A stretch of DNA of 64,000 nt from Aquilaria yunnanensis. Its lineage: Eukaryota; Streptophyta; Magnoliopsida; Malvales; Thymelaeaceae. Numbering within the stretch: the first letter of the stretch is position 1; every line of letters begins with the position of its first letter. The notes under the pieces are model-generated. The model did not search any database. It was not told the DNA's origin and worked only from the letters and a program-made list of their open reading frames with translations. The DNA lies in NCBI GenBank assembly GCA_039654915.1, contig CM077599.1:11906501-11970500 (forward strand), read 5' to 3'. Positions 10,505-19,376 of the stretch are shown one piece after another. A program made the position numbers and the translations under genes.

Positions 10505-12006
10505 CCTTATCTTCCAAGTTGGTGTGACCCAAATCCCAAATATAACTGAAAATTCTGTCATATTGAAACTCAATGTCCAACAGTTGGTCGAGTCCAAGTT
10601 GCTAGGCCCGATGTGATTGGTAATTAAAAGTGAAGATTTTGAGCTGGAATTACATTAATTTTGGAAGAGCTCCAAGTCAGATCTGACCTAACAGTCCGCA
10701 CACACTTTTGAATGACAGGGAATCCTTTGAATAAACTTGTATCTTTGAAAGCTTGCAAAAGTAATTTAATAGTACAAATCTCCTAGATTTAGTCCAGAAT
10801 CTAGGGTGTAGTCTTTGTTAAATGGACACCTGCTATTCTTTTTCTGGTACAACAAAAAGATGTGATGCGTGCATTCTACTACTTTCCATTTTTACACTCT
10901 TTGCCATTATACTATCCATTATTGCCATCACACTTTACTTTTCGACAACCGGTAATTCTTTTTGTTCTCTAACAAAAAGATGTTGCGTGTACATTCTACA
11001 ACTTTTTAATCCCATTATTACTTATACACATTCTACCAATTTTTACCAAAAATTCAATTATTACACCTACACATTCCACCACTTCTTACCAAAAATTTCA
11101 TTTTTTACATCCATCTCTCACTCCTTTCCATTATACTATCCATTATTGCTATCATACTTTGCTTTCTAAATGATATTACTCGTGGGTGAAACTAAAAAGT
11201 TAAGAGAGATTTAATAGTGGCGATCTTGAAAGTGTTGTCAAATCTAGTAAGAAGGATTTCATATGTTGCACCCCAACTCTCAAAAAAGAATTCATAGTGG
11301 TTATCAACATCCTTGCAAGAAGTCTGGGGTTAGCTTCCAAACAAGGTAGCTCTCATATTAAATGACTTCAGTGGCCTCCCAATTCTCACAAATGCTCAAT
11401 ACAAAAAAAAAAGATTCTCAGTTTTCCGCAACACAAATTCCAACAAAGGAAAGAAGTTCATCCCTTCCATCAAAAGCCATTAAAGGGAAAATCCAAAACA
11501 AAAAAAAAAAAGAAACTGAGAGAAAACACAAGCAACTAAGGCCACTTGAATCATTTCACTTCAAGAGGGCTATGATCTCAGTTCTTTGCAACATAAACTC
11601 CGAAAAGAGAAATTCATCCTTTCCATCAAAAGACAACTAGGGAAAATTCAAAACCAAAAAGGACTGAGAACAAGCACGAGCAAGCAAGGCCACTTGAGTC
11701 ATCTCATTTCAAGAGAGTTATCAAGTGTGTCATCACCATAGCTCACAGAAAAAAAAGGGGAAACAAAAAAAAAACAAAACAAAAAAAAAAGGGGCTCAAA
11801 CTAGAGCAAAAGAAAAAAAAGAAAACAAGTGAGCTATGGATTCTAGACTGAAAACCTGCAAAGGCGGTCTAGAATACAAAATCAACTTTCAAGCCAAGCA
11901 TACATAAAGATTACGATAGTTGGGAGGCAACAGATGAGATCAAACTTTCTGGAAAAGGTGGCAAGTTTGAAGTCATCACTATTGAGTTTTTTACCATAAT
12001 CAAATC
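10505..12006 (+). other. Retrotransposon interior, no supported gene
   Basis: Pyrimidine-rich stretch at 10830-11160 with a repeated CTGGTACAACAAAAAGATG-like segment, then A-rich sequence. A 92-codon ORF at 11362-11640 is Lys/Ser-rich, contains a tandem internal duplication (TTCCATCAAAAG repeated) and has no recognisable domain. Probably spacer derived from the ancestral 3' half of the element. Confidence 0.5.
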
Positions 12007-12480
12007 TGCTCACGAGTAGTATTAAAAGACCCTTCTTTCAAACCACTTAAACTTAACTTTCCTCAGACTTATCATCCTCATTCAGCTAAAAGACTATCAT
12101 TGTGAAACATGTTTCTACCTTATTTAATACTGCTCACGAGTAGTATTAAAAGACCATTCTTTCACACCACTTAAACTTAACTTTCCTCAGACCTAACATC
12201 CTCATTCAGTCAAAAGACTATCATTGTGAATCATGTTTCTACCTTATTTAATGCTGCTCACGAGTAGTATTAAAAGACCCTTTTTTTCACACCACTCAAA
12301 CTTAACTTTACTTAGACCTAATATTTACCTCTTAATATTATTCTCATTCAGCTAAAAGACTGCCACAAAAAAAAAAAACATTCAAACTTAACTTTCCTCA
12401 CACCTAACATTTACCTCTCGATATCATCCTCAGTCAGTTAAAAGGCTATTATTGTAAATCATGTTTCTACCTTATTGCCT
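12007..12480 (+). repeat. Tandem repeat, 124-bp period
   Basis: Units begin TGCTCACGAGTAGTATTAAA at 12007, 12131 and 12255, followed by a degenerate fourth unit that lacks its start. Shared landmarks are CACTTAAACTTAACTTTCCT and AATCATGTTTCTACCTTATT. Confidence 0.9.
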
Positions 12481-13437
12481 TACACAGTTTATGTCTTCGA
12501 GTTGGAAAGGGAAGAATGGCAGGATATTTTAATTAAAAACAAAGACCGTAAATTACTTTGTCAAGCTTTGCAAATTGATGAAAGTTTTTCTTTAAGGCCA
12601 AACCATTATTCATTAATGTATGTAGACTTAAAAGTGAGGACATAGCTTGAGTCTTTCTTTAATAAGATGTGGTTCTTGTAAGAGAAATTTACGATCAAGT
12701 GCCATCACAAAGGTCTAGAAATGCTCGACCTTCTGTTAAATCAAAGACGAGATGATATCTCTTTCCACATAAACACCATATTCAGGGGGGCAAAGTAGTC
12801 TCTACGAAGCGTAAGAGGAGTACCGCCAACAAAGAAGTTCAATAGACAAGGGGGCAAGTCTTATGGATCAAAACATGAGTTCAAGGAAGAGCAATCATTC
12901 AGATTATAACATGGGAATAAGTAAGTGTCGGCACGGTCACAAGAAAATGGGCAAAGCAGACATTGAAAGTAAAGCCTTTGATGGTATCAAATCCATGACA
13001 ATGGATGAGTACCCGAAAGAGATATAAATTATGAGGCAGGCCAACTTTAAAGAAATTGAGGCCAAAATTCAAAGAACAAGTCAAAAAAAAAAGGATTTTG
13101 AAAAGAGTTGGGCTTTTGAGGCAGCGAACAAAAGCTGGAAAGCATAAAGAGATTCAATGATAGTCCAAGAAGGCCATCACAAAGAGGATCCAGTAAAACA
13201 AAGACATAAAGAACTAGATCCATAAAAAAAAAAAAAGCCATTAGTTACACATGCTCTGCATTCATGCATTTCATATCATGCATACATAGCCTTTACATAA
13301 CAAGGACCAAACGGGAAGCACATCTACGGCACAGCTACAGCAATATAAGCTGAGATCTCAATGTCATCAGCTCTTACCAATCTATCACTGGATACACAGC
13401 TAATATGCGGGACCAACCCGCATCAGGAATTCAAGAA
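12481..13437 (+). other. Retrotransposon interior, no supported gene
   Basis: About 960 bp of A-rich sequence. Minus-strand ORFs of 61-64 codons at 12899-13241 are hydrophobic reflections of A-rich plus-strand sequence. I see no domain. Confidence 0.5.
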
Positions 13438-13800
13438 TAAAGTAGACAATATTGTCAAAAGCTTGGCTACCGATTCAATAATCGAGGCTACACCTGGAAG
13501 GATCGGATTGACGCCAGCTAGTAGTATCCAAGATAAGAGATAGCTATAACCAAGGATAAGGCAGATATAAAAAAAATATAAAATAGACAATATTGTCAAA
13601 AGCCTGGCAATTGATTCAATAATCGAGGCTACACCTGGAAGGACAGGATTGATGCCAGCTTAGCAGCATCCAAGATAAGAGATAGTCAAAGATAAGGCAG
13701 ACATCAAGAAATATTGTCGTTGAAAATTTGTCAAAAGCGGACAATGGATTCAATAATCGAGGACTGGATCGACGTCAGCTCGATAGAATATAAAAAAATG
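13438..13800 (+). repeat. Degenerate tandem repeat, about 140-bp period
   Basis: Three decaying units start near 13438, 13577 and 13715. Landmarks are TAGACAATATTGTCAAAAGC, AATCGAGGCTACACCTGGAA and CCAAGATAAGAGATAG. The palindrome GACAATATTGTC occurs in the first two. Confidence 0.85.
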
Positions 13801-13924
13801 AAGTAGGATCCACTTTCCCGGTTAAATGGCGGATATGGTACTCCGTGACTCTCAAGTCGGTTCTCTCAGTTGCCCATAATAACTGATTCCTTCACCCCTT
13901 CTTTCTTTTACTTCCTCCTAGAAA

Positions 13925-14473
13925 ATGGATCATACTTTTTCCGCCTTGCGAAAGTATTTCCCTTCTCTCCCAATGAACATTCTCAAAAAGATCTACCAAG
14001 TTCGCTGTGAACGATTAAGAGTTCTGATGCACAAAGGAATCCCTGAAGATGTGCGGTGGTTAATCGAAGCCAAGGTTCGTCTGGCAGGTGAAATCCCAGA
14101 GGCATTTGTGTCTCACATGCCTGGTATAGGCAAAAGCTCTTATGCCAAAAAGCGAAGAGCGAAAAGGTTACAAGTCTGCCATAAATGTGGACGGTGGACT
14201 TGTAATACTAAATGTCGTTCTTTAGGGATGATCTCTGATAATCGAGAAGATAAAATACGATTCATTAAGAATGGCCTGAGTAAAGACTCGTTGGATGATA
14301 TCCAATTGACTCTTGAGACGCATTCTTGTGGATCTGTGCAACGTGAACTACTTGGTTTGTGGAGCATTTTTCATGAAGAACAAAACCGTTACAGTCCCGG
14401 GAATCTGACTGTAAATGACCCTGTTTGCCAGCTTGTAAGAAAACTGGATGGGAAGCAAATCCTCGACTCATAG
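13925..14473 (+). CDS. Cys-rich basic protein, flexivirus NABP-like, copy A
   Basis: Intact 182-residue ORF with ATG at 13925. An N-terminal helical region with aliphatic and basic residues (1-55) is followed by a basic stretch YAKKRRAKR (73-81), a Cys cluster at residues 85, 88, 93 and 97 (Cx2Cx4Cx3C) and a second basic helix (IRFIKNGL, 111-118). The C-terminal part has further Cys at 135 and 168. The arrangement of RRAKxL, two close CxxC-type pairs, and a downstream FIKNG(L) element resembles the cysteine-rich nucleic-acid-binding proteins of carlaviruses and relatives. In those viruses the protein binds nucleic acid and in several cases suppresses RNA silencing. Here it sits in a retrotransposon as the first of three tandem copies. 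Roughly 70% of residues match copy B. Viral origin, and any function in the element, are inference; a plant zinc-finger source is possible. Confidence 0.6.
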   Translation: MDHTFSALRKYFPSLPMNILKKIYQVRCERLRVLMHKGIPEDVRWLIEAKVRLAGEIPEAFVSHMPGIGKSSYAKKRRAKRLQVCHKCGRWTCNTKCRSLGMISDNREDKIRFIKNGLSKDSLDDIQLTLETHSCGSVQRELLGLWSIFHEEQNRYSPGNLTVNDPVCQLVRKLDGKQILDS

Positions 14474-14762
14474 AAGCCGTTAATGCCGTTACTGGACGAA
14501 AAACCAGTGGAAGATGTGAGCCACAGTCACAATTACTGTACATACAGTTTGTTATATTTGGAAAAGTTTGCATTTTCTTTTGACAGATGTACACGCTCCC
14601 CTAAGTGTAATCGACACGTTATCCCTTTTCATTACTATAAATGCGTGTTCTTCCTTCTGATTAAGCAGCGGATAAGATACCCCGTGACTTCTAAAGTCGG
14701 TTATTCCAGTCTCCTACAATAACTGATTCATTTCCCTCTTCTCTCAAATTCTTCTCTCATCA
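14474..14762 (+). promoter_or_regulatory. A-B intergenic module: TATA-like box and hairpin
   Basis: After copy A comes a segment also found after copies B and C (GAAGCCGTTAATGCCGTTAC-like, then CACAATTACTGTACAT). A TATA-like box TATAAAT is at 14636-14642, 127 nt before the ATG of copy B. A short inverted repeat GACTT-CTA-AAGTC lies at about 14687-14699. The corresponding hairpin GACT-CTCA-AGTC precedes copy A at about 13847-13858. Promoter activity is inferred from recurrence only. Confidence 0.45.
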
Positions 14763-15311
14763 ATGGATTCTACTCTTTCTGCACTGCGAAAATACTTTCC
14801 TTTCCTTCCAATAAATGTTCTTAAAAAGATTTATCAAGCTAGATGTGAACGATTCAGAGTATTTATGTACAAAGGCATTCCTGATAATGTGCGGTGGCTA
14901 ATTGAAGCTAAGGTTCGTTCAACTGGTGAAGTTCCAGAAGCGTTCTTTCCCCGTATGCCCGGCTTTGGTAAAAGCGCTTATGCCAAAAAGCGAAGAGCAA
15001 AGAGGCTAGGTGTCTGTCATAAATGTGGACGATGGAATTGTAATACTAAATGTCGCTTTTTAGGATACATCTCCAGAAATCATGAAGATAAAAGAAAATT
15101 CATCAAGAATGGCCTGCGTAAGGAATCTTTGGATGATATCCTATTAACTTTTGAAACACATTCTTGTGAAATAGTGCAATGGGAAATTATGGATTTATGG
15201 TGGACTTTCCGTAAAGAACAGGATCGTTACAGTCTTGGAAATCTAACTTTTAATGACCCTGTTTGCCAGTTTGTGAGAAAACTGGATGGGAAGCAAATCC
15301 CCGACTTATAG
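14763..15311 (+). CDS. Cys-rich basic protein, flexivirus NABP-like, copy B
   Basis: Intact 182-residue ORF, colinear with copy A and with the same basic stretch (YAKKRRAKR, 73-81) and Cys positions 85, 88, 93 and 97. In the first 60 codons I count about 20 that differ from copy A only synonymously and about 14 that change the residue. That is far more synonymous change than expected without constraint. Its 5' and 3' thirds are almost identical in DNA to copy C, suggesting a recent duplication or gene conversion, while the Cys region is closer to copy A. A TATA-like box lies 127 nt upstream. Same functional inference and caveats as copy A. Confidence 0.6.
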   Translation: MDSTLSALRKYFPFLPINVLKKIYQARCERFRVFMYKGIPDNVRWLIEAKVRSTGEVPEAFFPRMPGFGKSAYAKKRRAKRLGVCHKCGRWNCNTKCRFLGYISRNHEDKRKFIKNGLRKESLDDILLTFETHSCEIVQWEIMDLWWTFRKEQDRYSLGNLTFNDPVCQFVRKLDGKQIPDL

Positions 15312-15525
15312 AAGGCATTGAAGCCGTTACTAGACATAAACTAGTGGAAGATGAGAGCCACAGTCATGATTGCTGTACATATAAGCTGTCATTTGTCTTT
15401 TCTTTTGACAATAATGTACTTGCTTCTGTAAGTGTAAATTAACGCATTATCCCTTTCATCACTATAAATATGTGTTAGTTATTTTCGTTTCCTACAATCA
15501 CTAATTTCTTTCTTTGCCTCCTTCA
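15312..15525 (+). promoter_or_regulatory. B-C intergenic module: TATA-like box
   Basis: Repeats the post-ORF segment (CACAGTCATGATTGCTGTACAT at 15358-15379) and has a TATA-like box TATAAATA at 15463-15470, 63 nt before the ATG of copy C, within the conserved context ATCCCTTTCATCACTATAAA also seen before copy B. Confidence 0.45.
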
Positions 15526-16074
15526 ATGGAGTCTTCTCTTTCCGCCCTACGAAAGTATTTTCCTTCCTTCCCAATAAATGTTCTTAAAAAGATTTATCAA
15601 GCTAGATGTGAACGATTCAGAGTATTTATGCACAAAGGCATTCCTGATAATGTGCGGTGGCTAATTGAAGCTAAGGTTCGTTCAGCTGGTGAAGTTCCCA
15701 AAGCGTTCTTGCCCCGTATGCCCGGCTTTGGTAAAAGCGCTTATGCCAAAAAAAGAAGAGCAAAGAGGCTAGGCGTTTGTCATAATTGTGGATGGTGGAT
15801 TTGCGGCAATAAATGTCGTTCTCCAGGAGTGATTACCAGAAATCGTAATGATAGAATAAGATTCATCAAGAATGGCCTGCGTAAGGAATCTTTGGATGAT
15901 ATCCTATTAACTTTTGAAACACATTCTTGTGAAATAGTGCAATGGGAAATTATGGATTTATGGTGGACTTTCCGTAAAGAACAGGATCGTTATAGTCTTG
16001 GGAATCTGACTTTAAACGACCCAGTTTGCCAATTTGTGAGAAAACTGGATGGGATGCAAATCACCGATTCATAG
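15526..16074 (+). CDS. Cys-rich basic protein, flexivirus NABP-like, copy C
   Basis: Start set at the ATG 15526, giving 182 residues exactly like copies A and B. An upstream in-frame TTG at 15514 would add four residues but is not a plausible plant start. The basic stretch and Cys spacing (Cx2Cx4Cx3C) are kept, but residues inside the cluster differ from A and B (CHNCGWWICGNKC), which may tune nucleic-acid binding. It is followed by the GATTACTGTAC repeats and the LOG-type gene. Three full-length open copies in one element suggest dosage or divergence of function. Inference and caveats as for copy A. Confidence 0.6.
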   Translation: MESSLSALRKYFPSFPINVLKKIYQARCERFRVFMHKGIPDNVRWLIEAKVRSAGEVPKAFLPRMPGFGKSAYAKKRRAKRLGVCHNCGWWICGNKCRSPGVITRNRNDRIRFIKNGLRKESLDDILLTFETHSCEIVQWEIMDLWWTFRKEQDRYSLGNLTLNDPVCQFVRKLDGMQITDS

Positions 16075-16099
16075 AAAGCATTAAAGCCATTACTGGACG

Positions 16100-16495
16100 C
16101 AAAGCCAGTGGAAGACGAGGATCAAAGTCACGATTACTGTACGTGCTAGCTGTCGCTTTTAAAATTTTCCTCCCCTTTTGGTAATAATGTATTCACTCCT
16201 GACGTGAACCAAAGTCACGATTACTGTACATGCTAGCTGTCGCTTTTGAAATTATCCTCCCAATAATGTACCCACTCCTGACATGAGATACAGTTATGAT
16301 TACTGTATATAGCTGCCACTTTTTAAAATTTTCCTTCTCTTCCAACAATCACATACCTACTCCTGATGTAAGCTACAGTAGTGACTACTGTACATGCTAG
16401 CAGCTATTTTGAAAATTTTCCTCCTCTTTTAACGATAGTGTACCCATACCTGACCAAAGTCATACTTGTGACTACTGTGAATAGCTGGCAATAAT
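16100..16495 (+). repeat. GATTACTGTAC tandem repeats upstream of the LOG-type gene
   Basis: Five units of about 80-90 bp each contain AGTCACGATTACTGTACATG or a variant (near 16128, 16212, 16290, 16377 and 16465), followed by CTAGCTGTCGCTTTT-like sequence and AATGTACCCACTCCTGA. Single copies of the core also follow copies A (about 14526) and B (about 15360), so the array grew from the post-ORF segment. Possible enhancer or protein-binding repeat; not demonstrated. Confidence 0.8.
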
Positions 16496-16540
16496 GTATC
16501 CATTCTTGAAAATAAAATTATTGCCTTATCTCTTCATCTC

Positions 16541-16548
16541 TATAAATA
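16541..16548 (+). promoter_or_regulatory. TATA-like box before the LOG-type gene
   Basis: TATAAATA in the context CTTATCTCTTCATCTCTATAAA, very like the boxes before copies B and C. It lies only 40 nt before the chosen ATG, so if used the leader would be about 10 nt. Confidence 0.4.
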
Positions 16549-16580
16549 TATCCTCTTTTCTCACAAGAGTAAGGATAGGA

Positions 16581-17210
16581 ATGGAGAAAACCCCAACTCG
16601 TAAATCCCGAAGTATTTGTGTATTTTCTGGGGCTTTTCCTGGAAAAGATGAAGAGTATTTAAAAGCAGCCAACCATTTGGGTAGAGTATTAGCTGAGCGA
16701 AAAATACATTTAGTTTATGGAGGAGGTAGTGTCGGATTAATGGGAAGTGTAGCATCAGCAGCATCTCTAGGAGGAAGTCAAGTTCTGGGCATTATCCCTG
16801 GACCTCTGAAATTTATTTCTGGGGGCACGATTGAAGAAGAATTAGTGGTTAAAAATTTGCAAGAGCGTGTGTTACAAATGCTTTTAAATGCTGATGCTTT
16901 TATCACTTTACCAGGTGGTTTTGGCACATTGGGAGAAGTCTTTCAAATTGCTTCCATGGCCCAACTTAATTTGCATAAGAAACCCATTGGGCTTTTAAAT
17001 GTTAACAATTTCTTTACAGGTCTGATAGCTTTTATGGATTATGCTATGCAGAAGAATTTCATATCAAGAGTGGCACGGCGAATCATAATATCCGCAACAA
17101 CTGCTGAAGAATTGCTAGATAAAATACAAGCTTTTGTTCCTGAACCAGATCCAGCAATGATTCAGATAGACTGGACACGACAGTCTTTCCCGACCAGTTC
17201 ACTCCCATAA
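16581..17210 (+). CDS. LOG-like: LOG-type cytokinin-activating enzyme (lysine-decarboxylase-like fold)
   Basis: Intact, intronless 209-residue ORF from the ATG at 16581. An in-frame ATG at 16494 would add 29 residues that do not belong to the family. LOG enzymes hydrolyse cytokinin riboside 5'-monophosphates to active free-base cytokinins. Family marks: SICVFSG (11-17), YGGGSVGLMG (46-55), LGIIP (69-73), PGGFGTLGE (111-119) with the catalytic Glu at 119, and KPIGLLNV (134-141). The canonical Arg-Lys pair before the PGG motif reads ERV, so Arg96 is kept and the Lys is Val97. The region between 74 and 92 (ISGGTIEEELVV) also departs from the standard plant LOG. Plant LOG genes are multi-exon, so an uninterrupted copy suggests capture through RNA. 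It is in sense with the retrotransposon. Family membership is firm; enzymatic activity is uncertain. Confidence 0.85.
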   Translation: MEKTPTRKSRSICVFSGAFPGKDEEYLKAANHLGRVLAERKIHLVYGGGSVGLMGSVASAASLGGSQVLGIIPGPLKFISGGTIEEELVVKNLQERVLQMLLNADAFITLPGGFGTLGEVFQIASMAQLNLHKKPIGLLNVNNFFTGLIAFMDYAMQKNFISRVARRIIISATTAEELLDKIQAFVPEPDPAMIQIDWTRQSFPTSSLP

Positions 17211-17714
17211 TGGTCCTCTACTCACCCTGTTGAAGTATTGTGGAAGAAAGAAGCGATCTGATCCGTTTTTCTTGTCCTTTAGTTTTATTATCAGCATTTT
17301 CTTTCGCGTTTCAGTTTTTCTTTTCAGGGAATTTCTTTTTATAATATAGTTTCGTCCATGCTAATATTAAAACCATAGGACAATGCCTTTAGGTTGGAAT
17401 GGCTGAGTAAAGAGTAATTTTTGTTACTCTTGAGACGCATCCTATTAGGTCTACTAGGCATAACATTTTGGGGTAGTTAAGCTTTAACCTTATTCGGATG
17501 ACATATCTCACAAGGGAATCTATATTTACTGAAGAAAATATTAGATGAACCTTGGATATTGATTCCAAACATCCGTTCCCCTTACATAATTTGTCAGGGT
17601 TATTGTCATCATTAAGATTCACTCGTTTTATCGAAGCCTAATTCTTTGCGCTCGCCTATTATGAAAATTCACACTTTCGAAGAAAATTATTCCAATTTCA
17701 ATTGCTTTCATATA
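17211..17714 (+). other. 3' region after the LOG-type gene
   Basis: Non-coding, T-rich sequence between the LOG-type stop and the tandem array. A minus-strand ORF at 17389-17622 has no recognisable motif. Confidence 0.5.
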
Positions 17715-19260
17715 AATTTCGCTCGAGGTCCTAAGGAAAGCTCCTTAGCCTCAAAATCAATTTTCATCATCGGGGTTTTAAGGATGGAACCTTTGCCTCG
17801 AAAACAATCAATTTTCATCATCGGGGTTTTAAGGATGGAACCTTTGCCTCGAAAATAATCAATTTTCATCATCGGGGTTTTAAGGATGGAACCTTTGCCT
17901 CGAAAACAATCAATTTTCATCATCGGGGTTTTAAGGATGGAACCTTTGCCTCGAAAATAATCAATTTCCTATCGTCGAGGTTTTAAGGATGGAACCTTTG
18001 CCTCGAAAACAATCAATTTTCATCATCGGGGTTTTAAGGATGGAACCTTTGCCTCGAAAACAATCAATTTTCATCATCGGGGTTTTAAGGATGGAACCTT
18101 TGCCTCGAAAATAATCAATTTCCTATCGTCGAGGTTTTAAGGATGGAACCTTTGCCTCGAAAACAATCAATTTTCATCATCGGGGTTTTAAGGATGGAAC
18201 CTTTGCCTCGAAAACAATCAATTTTCATCAATCCGAGGTTTTAAGGATGGAACCTTTGCCTCGAAAACAATCAATTTTCATCATCGGGGTTTTAAGGATG
18301 GAACCTTTGCCTCGAAAACAATCAATTTTCATCATCGGGGTTTTAAGGATGGAACCTTTGCCTCGAAAACAATCAATTTTCATCATCGGGGTTTTAAGGA
18401 TGGAACCTTTGCCTCGAAAATAATCAATTTCCTATCGTCGAGGTTTTAAGGATGGAACCTTTGCCTCGAAAACAATCAATTTTCATCATCGGGGTTTTAA
18501 GGATGGAACCTTTGCCTCGAAAACAATCAATTTTCATCAATCCGAGGTTTTAAGGATGGAACCTTTGCCTCGAAAACAATCAATTTTCATCATCGGGGTT
18601 TTAAGGATGGAACCTTTGCCTCGAAAATAATCAATTTTCATCATCGAGGTTTTAAGGATGGAACCTTTACCTCGACATCAATCAATCAATCCGAGGTTTT
18701 AAGGATGGAACCTTTGCCTCGAAAACAATCAATTTTCATCATCGGGGTTTTAAAGATGGAACATTTGCCTCGAAAACAATCAATTTTCATCATCGGGGTT
18801 TTAAGGATGGAACCTTTGCCTCGAAATCAATCAATCAATCCGAGGTTTTAAGGATGGAACCTTTGCCTCGAGATCAATCAATCAATTCGAGGTTTTAAAG
18901 ATGGAACCTTTACCTCGACATCAATCAATCAATCCGAGGTTTTAAGGATGAAACCTTTGCCTCGAAATCAACCAATCAATCTGAGGTTTTAAGGATGGAA
19001 CCTTTGCCTCGAAATCAATCAATTAATCTGAGGTTTTAAGGATGAAATCTTTGCCTCGAGATCAATCAATCAATTCAAGGTTTTAAGGATGGAACCTTTG
19101 CCTCGAAATCAATCAATCAATTCGAGGTTTTAAGGATAGAACCTTTGCTTCGAAATCAATCAATCAATCCGAGGTTTTAAGGATGGAACCTTTGCCTCAG
19201 AAACAATCAATTTTCCTTCAACGATAGAAGAGCTCCTATCGCCGGGGTTCTAAGGAGAGT
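17715..19260 (+). repeat. 51-bp tandem array of hairpin-like units before the 3' LTR
   Basis: About 29 units with the core CGGGGTTTTAAGGATGGAAC then CTTTGCCTCG, separated by CAATCAATTTTCATCAT in the left two thirds (51-bp period). The right third is shorter and more variable, with ATCAATCAATC spacers. Each unit can fold, CGAGG pairing with CCTCG around a partly paired TTTTAAGG/CCTTT stem. The outermost units have nearly perfect stems (CCTAAGGA/TCCTTAG at about 17729). Because 51 is divisible by 3, short repetitive ORFs on both strands arise (17-residue units), which I do not take as genes. Tandem arrays just upstream of the 3' LTR are known for Tat/Ogre-type elements and can seed satellite DNA. 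Confidence 0.9.
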
Positions 19261-19363
19261 TCCTTAACCTCAGGATTTAGGCGGCGAAAAGGTTTTCAAT
19301 GCCTAGCTAAGCCGGACGAAATTTGGTAACGACTTTGCATACATCATGTCTCATGAAGCATGC

Positions 19364-19376
19364 AAAGGGGGGCAGC
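19364..19376 (+). other. Polypurine tract
   Basis: AAAGGGGGGCAGC immediately precedes the 3' LTR, the usual plus-strand primer position, and fixes the element's orientation as plus. Confidence 0.85.

Noticed and set aside
17646..19260. Array that superficially looks like a CRISPR, and short repeat proteins of 17-residue units
   Set aside because: Units are nearly identical throughout with no unique spacers, in a plant retrotransposon; the open frames follow from a 51-bp period.
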